Source: Podaxis mareebaensis (Eukaryota > Basidiomycota > Agaricomycetes > Agaricales > Agaricaceae). Taken from it: a stretch of 64,000 nucleotides of DNA. Below the pieces are notes generated by a model. That model made no database searches, was not told the origin of the DNA, and saw only the letters and a list, made by a program, of their open reading frames with translations. Shown here piece by piece: positions 47,020 to 59,016 of this stretch. A program made the position numbers and the translations under genes. Numbering within the stretch: the stretch's first letter is position 1; each line of letters starts with the position of its first letter. The stretch is taken from the NCBI GenBank assembly GCA_018524725.1, contig JAEUWP010000421.1, forward strand, positions 124,001-188,000, given 5' to 3'.

Positions 47020-49418
47020 CTACCACCGCTCCAGAAGTGGCGGGCTGTATTCAAACAGTGCAACTCTTTCACCGTATCCAAGCCAAAATACACCCCTCCC
47101 CTCCTTAGTAGCCACCAAGAGACCCAACATGGTCAAGGAAGTGGAGGAAGGCTGCCGAAGAGCTTTACTTGGTTCATTGTAATACCGGAGCCAGTGCAAG
47201 GAGGTGACAAAATGTATATGTGACTGCTCCAGTTTAATGTCACGCCAATACCTTGCCATACGTCCAACTCCGTACTGATTAATGATCCTTGATTCGACGT
47301 CAGAAGCCGCAGGTGTAGCCCGAAGCAGGGAGTTTATCCAGGGATCACAATGCTACAAGCAATATCAGAATTGGAAGGGTCATTATGAATTGTAAACCCA
47401 CCGGCTCCTGACTTAGCCATTTCACAAACCTTGTAAATTCGTCTGAATCATAGGGGCCTGGGAGGTGACAAAAATTGAACATAAAGAGCTCTGCCATGAT
47501 GGTGGATCTTCCCATTTGGCCTAAAACTTGACAACAGGCCTCCCAACATTGATGACTGAGAACATCTTCCATACGAGAGTGGGCACGGGTAACGGCCATC
47601 TTTGCATGTCCTTCAACCCATTTTGGTTTAGGGAATGGCCCTACATTAAAGGGGCAGTCTGCCCATAAAATGGTTCAATAGAGTATCCTATAGAAAGAAA
47701 GACTGAAGCATACTTGAAAGTTTGCAATTTGGCTGGATCCAGCGATTATAGAGCCGAATTAAGCGAACAGCAATGTCACATCTTGCTTGTGCCTCGTCGA
47801 TACTGAACATTCCAGATCGTGCTGGGTCCCGAAGAAAATCACTGTATGATGTATGGATGAATTCCAAACGACTCTTGGATGCCAATTCTGAAGAAGGAAT
47901 CTTGAGTACGGAATGTAATTTACGAAGGGCTCGATAAAAGGTCGTTTGATTTAGCTCGAGAATATTTGCAAGAGTTTGGGCATCCACAATCCCGGGAGTG
48001 AAAAGACAGAATCCAAGGATAAGCTTTGTGACTGGTAGGATATCTGGAGGAACACCTGACATGATCTGACGGTACAAGAGGTCAAGGCCGCGCAGTGGGT
48101 TGATTATATTTGGAGTACGGGGATTTCCGAGGAACGAAAGGCAGAGTTTCAACCGGCCCTTTGGATCCCCGGCGTCTGGATCGGCAACAAACCTCAGGAT
48201 GGTCAGCGCAAGGATCGGTAGTCCATCAGATCTAAGTGCTAGTTGTCGCAATTGTGCCTCAGTCGGCCATGGTCTAGCTGCCTCGACCACATGAATGTCC
48301 CAAAAATGTTGCTTATGGATCTCTGGAAACCCGTCTCGGAGTATGCGGTAGACATCCTCCCTGTCCATCGCAGCATCGACTGTCAATTCCTCGCGTCTAC
48401 AGCCAACGGAATAATCGGCTCTTGAAAATGTCCGCTTGAGGTGCCACTCTGGCCGACTACAAACTATCCACAGGAGAGGTGACTTCTTCATCAATCGAAC
48501 ATAATCGCCGATGAGCTTGATGAATTCGCATTGTGCGTCTTCATCTTCACACTCGTCCAGACCATCCAACATGATTAGGAGTGGCTGCTGAGCAATGAGT
48601 GGATTTTGGATCATGAGCGAACGAAAGGGGTCGACAATGAGTGTTTTGAACTGAACCCGTAAGGTTTTGTCCAGAACCGATCGATCGTCAGCGATTATTT
48701 GCGTAACCACGTCCCTGTATCCAGCATGATTGACGGCAAGGCGATAAGCAAGTGTTGGAATGACGGTGTTAGGATCAGTGCGGTTGTCAAGCCTTGAAAA
48801 GAAGAATGAAGCTCCAAGTTGGCCATTCTCCTGGCAATATTCGGCGATGGTCTGTGCGACTGCTGATTTGCCTGCACCGGGGGGCCCCGTGAGCCACATC
48901 AGATCCCAATCTCGTCCCACCATGTTCATCAACCAAGATGTGATTCTCTCCCTGAGCTCTTTGCGAGTCTCAGGATGACATCGGGGTGGCGGATCGCGGG
49001 CAGATGAGTCTACTTCTGCTCCAACAGATCTTTTCTCGTTGAGGATGGAAAGTACTATCATGAGTAGTCGAGTCAGTCATTTACTTCTGAGGTTGAGGAC
49101 TCGAACCTGGTCTCTCGGAATAGAAATTCTGATGGAGTTGCCCAATCATAGTTGAACCGTCAACTGCGAAGTTGCGTGAGTTGGGGAAAAAGTTGATGGG
49201 TGGAAATTCGCCTGGGGGAGGAGTGTCAAGGCTTTGGCCATTGGCTCAGATTACAAGTACATACGGTCGTTCTGGGAAAGGTCATTAGTGGCTACTTCGG
49301 TCTTTTTCCGTAAACGTTTCCAAAGATTGGCCCATCGTCGTTTTATTCCAGATATAAATCCAGGGCTCAGTGTGTGTCTCGATGAATTGGGAGCTCCGCA
49401 GTTCGGTGGCGGGGGCAT
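47020..49418 (-). CDS. NACHT-type NTPase, NLR-like (STAND) protein, no C-terminal repeats
   Basis: STAND P-loop ATPase of the fungal NLR-like type. The start (49418, MPPPPNCGAPNSSRH) lies in a short basic first exon. A second exon (about 49130-49230) encodes LDTPPPGEFPPINFF and NFAVDGSTMIGQLHQNF, resembling the linker that precedes NACHT domains in agaricomycete proteins. The large exon (about 47700-49061) carries Walker A GPPGAGKSA, ASFFFSR, Walker B LLIMLDGLDEC, the sensor-like WIVCSRPEWHL, and the winged-helix region LDLLYRQIMSG and FIHTSYSDFL. Two more exons follow: VEGHAKMAVTRAHSRMEDV ... KWLSQEP, joined across an intron to HCDPWINSLLRATPAASDV, which continues to LERW (stop 47020-47022). 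No ankyrin, TPR or WD40 repeats follow, so about 700 residues make it short for an NLR-like receptor. Function is inferred only from the family: incompatibility or self/non-self recognition. Confidence 0.87.
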
Positions 49419-49874
49419 GGCCTCGACAACAACAGGTCTGCTTTGAGGACGAATGTAGTCGATGGTAGTGGGAGTGGCAGCCTACAGGCACCCTTGCTGT
49501 TGTAGTGCAACCAATACTGGCCACAGAGCCCATTATTACATCAGCCGATGTAGCTCAGCGCTGAAGCCGAGTGAGAATCTCTCAGCGCCTGGCTGCTTCA
49601 GTCAGCATCTGGTAGGGGCGGCTATACTAATAGCGTGTGCCCGCCGCGCCGACTGAAGTTTCACTCGCTGCTCACTTACTTATTGCCTCTGGGCGCGCCG
49701 AACGCATCCATTCCTTTTTTGGCTATTACGGTTAAACCTATTCCCTTTGGTTTAGTGACCGCGTCCCTCCCTCAGATTACCGGGAGAGGAGAAGGGTACA
49801 TCCACATTGTCTGATCCACCCCTGCCCCCATCCGCGTCCTTCAACGAACTGCCTTCGCGAGATCTACCGCATCA
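49419..49874. other. intergenic, probable divergent promoter region
   Basis: Upstream of the NACHT gene and of the uncharacterised + strand region. No distinct element recognised. Confidence 0.4.
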
Positions 49875-51151
49875 ATGTCGGGTTATCTATTCGCTGAAGT
49901 GGTCTCACGTGTACATCGTTTTTTCTCCCACTTCAAAACCTGAGGTCCTATATGCCGGAACGGGTACGATGAACACCGGGGACTTCATTTTTGGGGAAGA
50001 GGGAAGTTACACATATCCTCGCCAACTTGTGGCAGACCAGGCAATTGTCCCCCGCGCTGGAATCTATCATAGGGCTATATAGGAAGGGCGGAAAGCCGGG
50101 GGCGACTGTAGATGAAGATCCACAAGTTGTTGCTGAGGGCTTTTGGCTCAACACCTATTTTTATGGGTCATCGCTACTTCCTGAACACATTGTGGTGGGT
50201 GTTACTCTGCGATGGAACGTCGGTGTGCAGTCCTGCTACCACGGAAATTCATGTACAATGGGGCATTACATGGTCGTGCCGCCTGTCCGTCGCATTGAAG
50301 AACTGAAGAGAAAATACCATTATCTTGTTTTTGCTCTTCCACTTACTTACCCATATCGTACCCACTCGAACCAAGGTCAGACATTGAACCCAACATACCA
50401 CCACTCCACTTCGCGCTACTGATCTGTCATAGAGAAGACCAGGAAGATCTGGCTCTCGGCATACGAACACTGGTAGCCACGACCACACGGTCGGCACAAG
50501 ACCTACTTGACTCCGACGTTGGATCATTGGTGCTGGCGCATGCCGGTGCAGGCATTACTGTTTGGACGGCAAATCCGTTCTCATTGGCATTGAGAAAGCC
50601 TCGTCAGCTGCAAAGTTATCACAGAGATGCTGGGCAACCCTCCTCAGTGCGCTTTATTGATCCGTTGTCCAGGGAAAGTATCGGCGCCCGTGTTCATCAT
50701 GCCACCCGTCAAGTCCAGTTGTAATCGGTGAATCTTTTCTGCAGCCCATGCAGGTGCCCTACCACCTCTCTCTCCAACCCTCCCTATGATCCATCAATTC
50801 ACGAGTCTCCGTGCACGGTGAGTCTCTCAGTTCTCTCACCTCGTATAAACCTCCGTGACAGTCGCTTACTAACTCCAAGTATTTACGACAGTAACGGACA
50901 TCCTCAATCCTGATAGAAGTCGTGTAGTGTGGGGGCATGTCTTATGGACTACATCATGCATCATTGACACATTGACTCGTTACCCCGAGCAAGAAAGGGT
51001 ATACAACTGGATGACAGGCGTGTGGCACCCACCCATTCAATTAATGCGCCGGAATGGACAAGCAAAGCTTGATAGCGGCAATGTTGAAGAGAGGCTCAAA
51101 ATAGAATATTTAGGGGCTCGTCGACTCATGAATACATCCAGTGGTGATTAG
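49875..51151 (+). CDS. uncharacterised multi-exon coding region (tentative)
   Basis: No family recognised. Three stretches read as coherent protein on the + strand. About 50000-50290 has ILANLWQTRQLSPALESIIG and EDPQVVAEGFWLNTYFYG. About 50430-50724 has EDQEDLALGIRTLVATTTRS, VLAHAGAGITVWTANPFSL and SSVRFIDPLSRESIGARVHH. About 50892-51151 has TDILNPDRSRVVWGHVLWTT and NWMTGVWHPPIQLM, ending in TAG. Their order and spacing suggest one gene with small introns, but I could not join the frames cleanly. ATG 49875 is a guess for the start. It may be an intact lineage-specific gene or a decaying one. Confidence 0.4.
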
Positions 51152-51370
51152 ACAATCCTCAATTAAACTGTTAGCAGTCGGACTCCCTGGCGACATCTGC
51201 CACAGTTTTCACCAGTGATATCGGGCTTTAGACCCGGCGTTTATTTGGACTCACACACATCACAAGTTCTCCCGAAGAGCATGGGATGCTGATGTTCGTT
51301 TGACGCCCCCTTGGCGCCCTTCCCAGGTTTTCTCAATTTCCAAAATTTGCGTTAACAGTGAGGCTCCGGG

Positions 51371-51380
51371 TATATAAAAG
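51371..51380 (+). promoter_or_regulatory. TATA box of the small secreted-protein gene
   Basis: TATATAAAAG lies 40-50 bases upstream of ATG 51420, the usual TATA-to-start distance for a compact, highly expressed fungal gene. Few other genes here have such a clear box. Confidence 0.6.
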
Positions 51381-51419
51381 TGCCCAAGCAACCGATTTCA
51401 CTCAACAAAGCTATTCACC

Positions 51420-52064
51420 ATGCATTTCAACCTTTCCCTTGTTGCTTTCTACTCTCTGGCGTTGGTTGCTACAGCCACTACCCTGCCTGCTAGTGACCCG
51501 TCCTACAGCTACCCCGTTGACACGAATCAACCGGCATCCACTAGTCGGCCAGTACGTTACCATGCTAGTGGCAGCCAACCCTATCTCACTGGTTGTCTTT
51601 AGGCTCCGGGGGATTATTGTGCACCGCACTCCGCAGCAGTCCAGCTGCTTCGCCTCTATAGTCCTTCCAGGCTGGATCACCTTTACACAACCAACATCAC
51701 CGAGGCAAATAATGTGGTTGAAACCCAGGGTTTTACTCGTGAAGGGGCCACTGGATTAGTTTTCCCTTCTCCTGTCACTGGGACCGTTCCACTCTATCGT
51801 CTATACAACGCGACGATTTTTGATCACTTCTATACCATCTCCGCTGCAGGTGTGGACTTTGCTGTGCAAGTTGCGGGTTATACCCTCGAGGGCGTAGCGG
51901 GTTATGTGTATCCCTCTCCGCAATGTGGAGCTGTCCCTCTCTATCGCATGTACAGTGCACAACAAACCGACCACTTCTATACGACTTCTATCACAGAGAG
52001 GGACAGTGCAATTAAGGGGGGATACTCAGGTGAAGGGATTGACGGGTACATTATCCCAGTTTGA
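51420..52064 (+). CDS. small secreted protein with HYF-type (DUF5648-like) repeats
   Basis: Starts ATG 51420 with a signal peptide (MHFNLSLVAFYSLALVATATT), cleaved near residue 20. A single intron begins at 51551 (gtacgttacc) and ends at cttttag about 51602. The mature part has three degenerate repeats: LLRLYSPSRLDHLYTT, LYRLYNATIFDHFYTIS and LYRMYSAQQTDHFYTTS, each followed by a glycine-rich turn (GFTREGATGLVF, GYTLEGVAGYVYPS, GYSGEGIDGYI). This LYR-x4-6-DHFYT pattern matches the DUF5648-type repeat. Ends IIPV then TGA 52062-52064. About 195 residues. The role is unknown; secreted cell-wall or extracellular binding is possible. A clear TATA box precedes it. Confidence 0.85.
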
Positions 52065-52848
52065 TGACATGTACCTCAAGTGCTTTAGTAGATTTAGTCT
52101 GGCCCCGCCTCGTATATGGGGTTGATTCTATGCTTTGTATCAAAGTGCACCGCTCTGATTGGTTTGGTGTTTGAGAACATCGTATAGTGGTCTTGGTGAT
52201 AGAGAAACTCAAAACAAAGATCTAGACTCTGATGCGTGGTGGGAAGTGAACGTTAAGTCCCCAGCACTTTGCCCGTAAAACGTTACCTTTTGATCAACCT
52301 ATCAACGGGGCACCCTGAGTGGAATTAGCGGAAGAACCTTCTCCAAGGTCCTCCAAATTTGCAAAAGGTCAAGCGCGTAGCCTGCATGAACGTACACTTA
52401 CGTATGGCAAGATTTTGATTCCACCCAAGGCAGGCTCGGCGGCTAGCTAGCAAGAATCTATCATCAGGAGATAATACTATTGGAGGCCATAGCCTTTGTA
52501 TTTATCTATCACGAGCAACAGCAAGAACGCCCATTTTGGGTGGCATCTGCACGGCCAGCACAATATAATGGATTCGCGGCACTTGGGATTAATTATGCTA
52601 GCTGTTGCAGGAGGAACAGCATGTAGTTGAGGAAAAGAAGCTGAAGAACGAAAATTGGGGATGGGAAAATAGTAGATGGCGTAAGAGAAGCAAGGGTGTG
52701 TTGTTTCCATCCGTTTGGCGGGCAACCAGTGGAGCGAGGAATGATACCATTGGAAGTTAACGATAAGACATTTGAGTGCTGTATGATACACAGATGAATG
52801 GAGTTCTTGGAAATGCACCGGCCCCAAATACGTGTTACTGTCCTTAAT
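52065..52848. other. intergenic, convergent 3' ends
   Basis: 3' flanks of the secreted-protein gene (+) and of acyl-CoA ligase 3 (-). No coding signal recognised. Confidence 0.45.
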
Positions 52849-55268
52849 TTAAAGTTTGGACTTATTCCGAATGCGAGACTCATACTGTTCTTGCAGTACG
52901 CGACGCAATGTCTTTCCCGTAGGTGACTTCGGAATCTATACAAAGTCATTCAGGATTTTAGACCATAGGAAAAGAGATACAATTATGAACGTACCTCATC
53001 GACGATCTCAATTCCACCCCTCAACCATTTGTATTTGCTCAAGTTCTCTTTGTGCCACGTTTCGAGTTCCTGGATGACCGCCTTGGCTCCGAGTTTCCTA
53101 CCCGCTGGGCTGAGTACGACCCAAGCGTGGGGAACCTTCTCGTCAGATGTACGCCCGTGGCCGCTCACACCAGCGACCGTAGCATCCGTAATGAGTTTTC
53201 TGGGATGGGAAAGGAGAACGTCCTCAATTTCAACGGGAGAAACCTGAACGCCAGAGACTTTGAGGGTATCCTGTTATAACATGTCAGAATAGCAAATTAC
53301 TGAATAATAACCCGTCGTTAACGAACCTTGGCGCGGTCGGCGAAGCTGATAAGATAGCCACATGTGAGGCGAAATGTGGGAGTTAGCTGATAGCAAAAAC
53401 CACTCACAAGAAATAGCCCTCTTCATCGACGCGGAATTTGTCGCCAGTTCTCAGCCACCCATTTATAAACGTCTCTTTGTTCTCCTTCTCGTTATTCCAA
53501 TATCCGAGTGCAATGTTGGGACTCTTGAGCCACAGTTCCGCCGGTTCGTTGACGTTTGCCTCGGAACCGTCATCGCGCAGAAGACGAGCTTCCATCCCAG
53601 GAAGGAGAACGCCCGTACTCCCCATAATACGTTTCATCTTGCCTCCAAGAGAGCCGGGGAAGGGTTGGGTAATCGCAGCGATAGTCTATCCACCCCCGCG
53701 TCTCTGTTAGCATTCTGCTAGAACAAAAGTAGCAGCTGGGCGCTCACCGCTTCCGACATACCATACCCTGCAAGGCACGATTATTCAAACCAAATATATA
53801 CCCGGAACACGTAATTGATTAGCTTCCATTAAACGGACGTCGTAAAAATAGCCATATGACCAGCGGCTACTTAAAATGCATCACTCACCCTCTGTGAATG
53901 TCGAATTCTTGGGTACAATGGCAGAAAGTTTGGCTGCAAGCTCAGGTGGAAGGTATGCCGCGCCACTTCCCATGGATTGTATAGTGCTTAGATCGGCTTT
54001 GTGAATATCGGGATAGTTGACGAGTTGGTGAACAACGGAAGGGATCAGCGCCACAGCCGTGATCTTGTACCTGGGCGCGAGAACAGCGGGTGCAATAAGG
54101 AAGGAGAGACATGTGGTGAGACATAGACATTTCGCGGGTCGAAGGGGAATGCTTACTTAGGAATCGTGGCTAACGCGGTTTTGATGTCCCATTTTCCGAG
54201 AATGACAAAGGTGTGAGGAGCGAGAAAAGCTCGGAAGGAGTACGCGTGTAGTCCATAGGTGTGGTGGAGAGGAAGGAAGGCGAGTGTGATAGGGATACCT
54301 TCTGGAGTCGGCGGGGGTGGAGGCTAGCATGGTTGGATTTGATTGAGGGGAAAAGCAGGGTAAAAGGTGTGGTGAGATGTTATCGTCAGACGGCGGCCGT
54401 CATCTTCAACCATAATCTACTTACGGTATACACCGCTAATGTGGCACTAGCCATTACCATCGATTGCGCAAGGGAATAGTTTAGATTTCCGTGGGAGATC
54501 ATCACAGCTGAATGAAACGCAACTTAGTCGTTGGTTAAGAGGATGGGGATGTGAAACTACCTTTGGGAAGGCCACTAGTACCGCTGGAGAAGACAAGGTA
54601 GGCGAGAGTGTCGTTCTTTGCTGGTTGAATTCCGATGAAGGGGATTTTCTTCTCATTGGTGCTGCCGACGAAGTCATGGATCGTCCTGAATCCAGGAGCT
54701 TCTCCCCGCAATAGGTAAATCTTGTCAGCGGATATGCCTGCTTCCGCTGCTACTGGGAGAAGATTAGGCAAGAGCTTAGCATCGACAAAAATCCTTGTTG
54801 CTTTGGAGAGCGTAAAAGCATGCTTGAGCTCAAAGGGGGTCGAATAGGAGGAGATGAGAGCGAATGGAGTGGTAATCATTAGGCACGAGTGCACGAGGGT
54901 GATGTAGTCCTGAAGGTAAGCGGTTAGGATTTGGTCCAATAGTTTGGTGGCTTGTTACGCACCATGCAGTTCTCGCTGACGATCCCAATAATCTCGCCAT
55001 CCTCTGCGCTCAGTCCAAGTCCTCCTTGAGACACAGGAGCTCCAAGCGCGGTAGCAAGATCCTCTACGCGTTTGACGAATTCCCTGTACTTCCTTCTTTC
55101 TCCAGTGGTCGCATCAATATGCAGTGTATAGTCTGGCCATTGCGCTTGATCCGGTCTCTTGAAGAAAAGATAATGAGAATTAACCTCTGGAAGTGCAGGC
55201 GGGTCTGGATAGGGCGACTTCAAGTACATGGTTACAGGTGAGGGAGGAGCAGGAAGATTAAGATTCAA
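52849..55268 (-). CDS. 4-coumarate-CoA ligase-like acyl-CoA synthetase 3, PTS1 SKL
   Basis: Third adenylate-forming CoA ligase in the window. Starts MNLNLPAPPSPVTMYLKSPYP (55268). Motifs: VFSSGTSGLPKG (about 54560-54600), GSTGVLLPGMEARLL (about 53600), PNIALGYWN, GWLRTGDKFRVDEEGYF (about 53410-53450) and the end module with the invariant Lys (PTGKTLRRVLQEQYESR). It ends NKSKL and TAA at 52849-52851, so the C-terminus is SKL, the strongest PTS1. Sequence and intron layout are clearly more distant from ligases 1 and 2 than those are from each other. Expected in peroxisomes for beta-oxidation or side-chain activation. Substrate not predictable. No frame break seen. Confidence 0.92.
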
Positions 55269-56349
55269 CGGGGAAGGACCACCGAACGCGTAGGAAAGTT
55301 TGCGCGGACGATACTCGTCCGGTTTTTATATGTGAACGCGTAGATACTTGATTGTGATGCGTCCATTTGAGCATGAAGGTCTGCCGTGTGCATGTGGGGA
55401 TGATTGGGAGGGTGCCATGCAGCTCCGGGAAGGAAAGAACCCGGCACCGGAAACTGATCGCAAACTAGGAGAGAGTTACGATGTGGGGAAACAAATTGAT
55501 CCCGTGTCGATTCTCGGCAAACATACCATCATTATAGCTCGATGCAGACACAATTCAACATTTCAGGAGTTTTGGGGTAGCGTTCCTCTCCACAGCTCTT
55601 ACCTGACTAATGAATAGCCACATACGATCGCAGCGGAGAGGTCGTGCTGATCGTCATGTACCTTGGGAAGTACTCGAAATATTTCACATCGTGCAACCAA
55701 ATAGAGGGCCTCGATCGCGGGCGTCTTGAAAGAGACTGGAGGATTGCGAAGAGATATTTGTTCAACAACAAACGAGGGAACATATATATGTATATGCGCG
55801 GTTCAGGAGCGCCACAATGTCATGAGTTGGAGTAGCGGCTAGATGTTTGGCAGCTTTTAAGTTCTTAGTGGGTCGAAAGGAAATAGGAACATGCATCCTA
55901 TATGGGGATATTTTGCACCCCACATTTTTCGGGTAATGATTGTCTGGAGAAGCCGAACTAAGGGCGAATACTGGCCAATAGTATGTGCCCAGATGGATGG
56001 TTGTTGATGGCGAGAAGCACTTTGATTTTCTCCTTGCCGTGATGGGATTTTTTCCGCGAAAAGAAGAGCCTTGTCATTGGCCCGCAGCTAGGCCCTAACT
56101 CGATTGAGTTCCATGTGCATCCGACAGCTACTGCAGGATAATTAAGCTGCAATAGCTAGACCGTAAGTGGTAGTTGATTAAATTCCTCCTGGTTGAGTAA
56201 AATTGTGCCTTGTGCAATACAAGGGCAAATGGCTGTTGTGGACAGATGATTGATGTGGAGCTAAGCGCCCATAGGTCCCACGACGCAATAGACCCTGGAG
56301 GACACTCCTAACTCTTCCCTCAACGCCCTCAACGCCCACCACGACCGCT
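55269..56349. other. intergenic upstream of ligase 3 and SEC14-RhoGAP
   Basis: Divergent promoter space. Short frames at 55348-55835 (+) and 55958-56152 (-) show no motif or splice structure. Confidence 0.4.
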
Positions 56350-59016
56350 ATGCCTCCGAACTCCTCGAGTCTCAAACAAAGGCTCGGTAACTTGTCGCTG
56401 GCGACATCTGCACCGTCACCACCATCGTCCAACGGACCGTTTTCTTCATGGCCTTTGAGAGGCGACAAACGAAAACAACTTTTCACGAAATTCACACCTC
56501 CATGGGCTAAACGACCAGAGTCACCCCTGACACATGAATACAGCGATTGGGAAAGGGTGCAGGACGCTATGACAAGGTTGATCTTTCAGGCGGGAGTGGA
56601 CTTCGAGTACGCGTTGCATCTTCTTGTATCTTGAGACAAACATTTTGATCTGCGAATTCCCTTGCATAGAACTCGACCAATGTATGTCGATTCTCACAGG
56701 TATTATCGGGCATGGAATAACGATCGTTGAGGTAGGGTCGTCGTCAACGCTTCCGCACTGCCTGACCCAGACGAGGTTAATTATGACTTACTACTATCGT
56801 GTGTTTGCCACGTTTTTTCACCTGGTGCCTCGGGCTAATATAACGCACCTTTTAGCCGAATACTCTCCTATCTCGACCTTTATGGTATGCTTCGCCATGA
56901 AAACTCAACTTTTCCAATCATTCATGTGTTCTCAACCTAGTCGAGTCCGACTACGCCGTCGTTTTCTTCGCTGCCGGCGGAGGTCATACTCCAGGGTGGA
57001 GTTGGGTGTGGAAAGCATATAGAAGTCTCAGTCGCAAGTACCGCAAAAATCTCAAACAATTGGTAAGTCCTTGGTTTCAGATCTTTGGCAGTTCCCGCTA
57101 ATCTATTCCAGTACATCGTCCACACATCCTTCTTCACAAAGAGTACGCGTGCTTTGCTTTGACCTTGTTCCAACCTCTGACATTCCAACAGTGCTTTTCT
57201 CTCTCGCAGGCGCAGTTATCAGGTTGGTCCGAACACACTACAGACTCTCCCAGCCAATCACCTGTCGAACATAGCCCAAAATTCTTCCGGAAAATTGTTC
57301 ACATATCCACTCTCTCCGAACTCGCTCATCATGTGCCGTTAACTCAGATTGATATCCCTCCCGCTGTCTATCAGTACGTCAATTCACCATTCACATCATT
57401 CTTCCCTTAACCCTCCATCTTTGTAGAGAAAACCTGAAACATGAAGACGAAATCACGCTGCCTATCCCTATCAAGTCAAGCATATTTGGTGTGCCGTTAG
57501 AGGAGTTGATGGGATATCATGGGGAGAAGGGCGGGATTCCACGAGTGGTGAAAGATTCGATACAGTTCCTGCGGGATTCGGGTATGTTCTGGTTCTACAT
57601 CCCACCGATTCGGAGATTTCACAACGCTTGTCCAGGCCTGGAAGGGGAAGGACTCTTCCGACGCTCGCCGTCATCGACTATGCTACGCGCTGCGCAAGAT
57701 GCGTACGACCGGGGTATGGTCACTCAATCCCCTACCAGGCCACCTAACTCATCGTTTACAGGCAATGTCGTCTCCCTCAACAATTTTGGAGATCCATTCC
57801 TTGCTGCTGTACTCATCAAGAAGTATCTCAGAGACCTCCCTGAACCTATTTTCCCCGACCGACTTTACCCCATCATTCGCCGATGTCCGCCACCTACAAG
57901 TGATCCTTCGGATATGGCCGCTCTCACCTACGTTCGTGACATCCTCCTTCCCGAACTTGTTCCCTGTGCATACATCCTTTTGAGTAACGTCCTGCGTAAG
58001 TTTCACCGAGCTGAAAACGATATTGCTACAGTTTCTTATCAACTAGAACAGACCTCATGCACGAAGTATCCCTCCGCTCTGCCATCAACAAAATGGACGC
58101 ACATAACTTGACAATCGTACTCTGTCCCAATCTAGTCAAGAGTTCTAACCCGATGCGAGACGTCGCCATGTGCTCCATACCCGGCGGTCCAACCATCCTT
58201 TCATCCAACGTAGCAACCGGCCCTAATAGTGCACAAGCTATCCTTGCCAGCGGTCAATCACCTGAGGACAAAGATAAAACAACACTGGGGATGGTCATCA
58301 AACTCTGTATCCAACGGTACTACGAGGTCTTTGATGAAGTCGTAGATCGGAGCGAAATCGTGTCGCCCAGCCGTATCCGGACACTCAACGGCGAAAGTCC
58401 CTCGAATGCGGACCCTAGTCCAAGTCCAAGTCCGGCTCCTACACCTGGACCGAGACCAATCCTACCGACGCACTTGACAATTGACGGAGACAGGGAAGAT
58501 GAGGCAGATGAGGATATTGATGATACGATGCTTGTTATGCCTATCGAGCCTGGTATGGGTCCAGGCAAGCATAGGAGTAATGCTTCTGTCCAATGGGCAA
58601 AGGGCATGCAACGCCCCGGACTCCCTGCGCCTGCATCTGCCGCAACTACGTCACCTGTATCACCGCCGAGTGCATGGTCGGACAAGAAACACCGAACCCA
58701 ACTCTCAGGTGGGAGTAGTTCATCTTCACCAGGTGGTCGCTCGGTGCATACGAGTGCATCTGGAGCTGGAAGCGCGGGGATGCCGTATCCGACGATGGGG
58801 AAGGCTAAGTCGATAGTTAGTATCGAGGGCGGTAGCGGGACTATCAGTGCGCGAGGAGGGAGAAAGGGGTCGATTGCTGTTGGGAGGGGTACGACAAGGA
58901 AGAGTGTCGGTGCTGGTGTAGAAGCGATGGGGATTACTGCTGAAGGATTCTTTGCACCGCCCAGTACTTCACCGACGGCTAATGGAAGGAGGGGTGGCAA
59001 TTCGGGTGCTTCGTGA
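56350..59016 (+). CDS. SEC14-like (CRAL-TRIO) plus RhoGAP protein, p50RhoGAP/ECM25-like
   Basis: GTPase-activating protein for Rho-family GTPases with a lipid-binding N-terminal module. ATG 56350 (MPPNSSSLKQRLGNLSL). The first exon is disordered. Later exons give DPDEVNYDLLL, ILSYLDLYVESDYAVVFFAAGG, WVWKAYRSLSRKYRKNLK|YIVHTSFFTK and ISPKFFRKIVHISTLSELAHHV, the Sec14-type module. The RhoGAP domain follows, with EGLFRRSPSS (arginine finger), FGDPFLAAVLIKKYLRDLPEP, ILSNVLR|LMHEVSLRSAINKMDAHNLT and VLCPNLVKSSNPM. Its catalytic Arg and conserved Asn are present. The C-terminal 230 residues are Ser/Pro/Gly-rich and probably regulatory. TGA at 59014-59016. The family match to yeast Ecm25 and animal ARHGAP1 is by domain order. 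The target GTPase is likely Cdc42 or Rho1, unproven. Confidence 0.9.

Noticed and set aside
47345..47599. Stop at 47345 as the end of the NACHT gene
   Set aside because: A GT-AG intron after QEP joins in phase to a long coherent exon ending at 47020, so the apparent stop is intronic.
51361..51612. Direct repeat of aggctccggg at 51361 and about 51602
   Set aside because: Only 10 bases, one copy in the promoter and one at an exon start; chance is sufficient.
58320..59000. 226-codon minus-strand frame over the RhoGAP tail
   Set aside because: Antisense of the Ser/Pro/Gly-rich C-terminus; no motif or start context.
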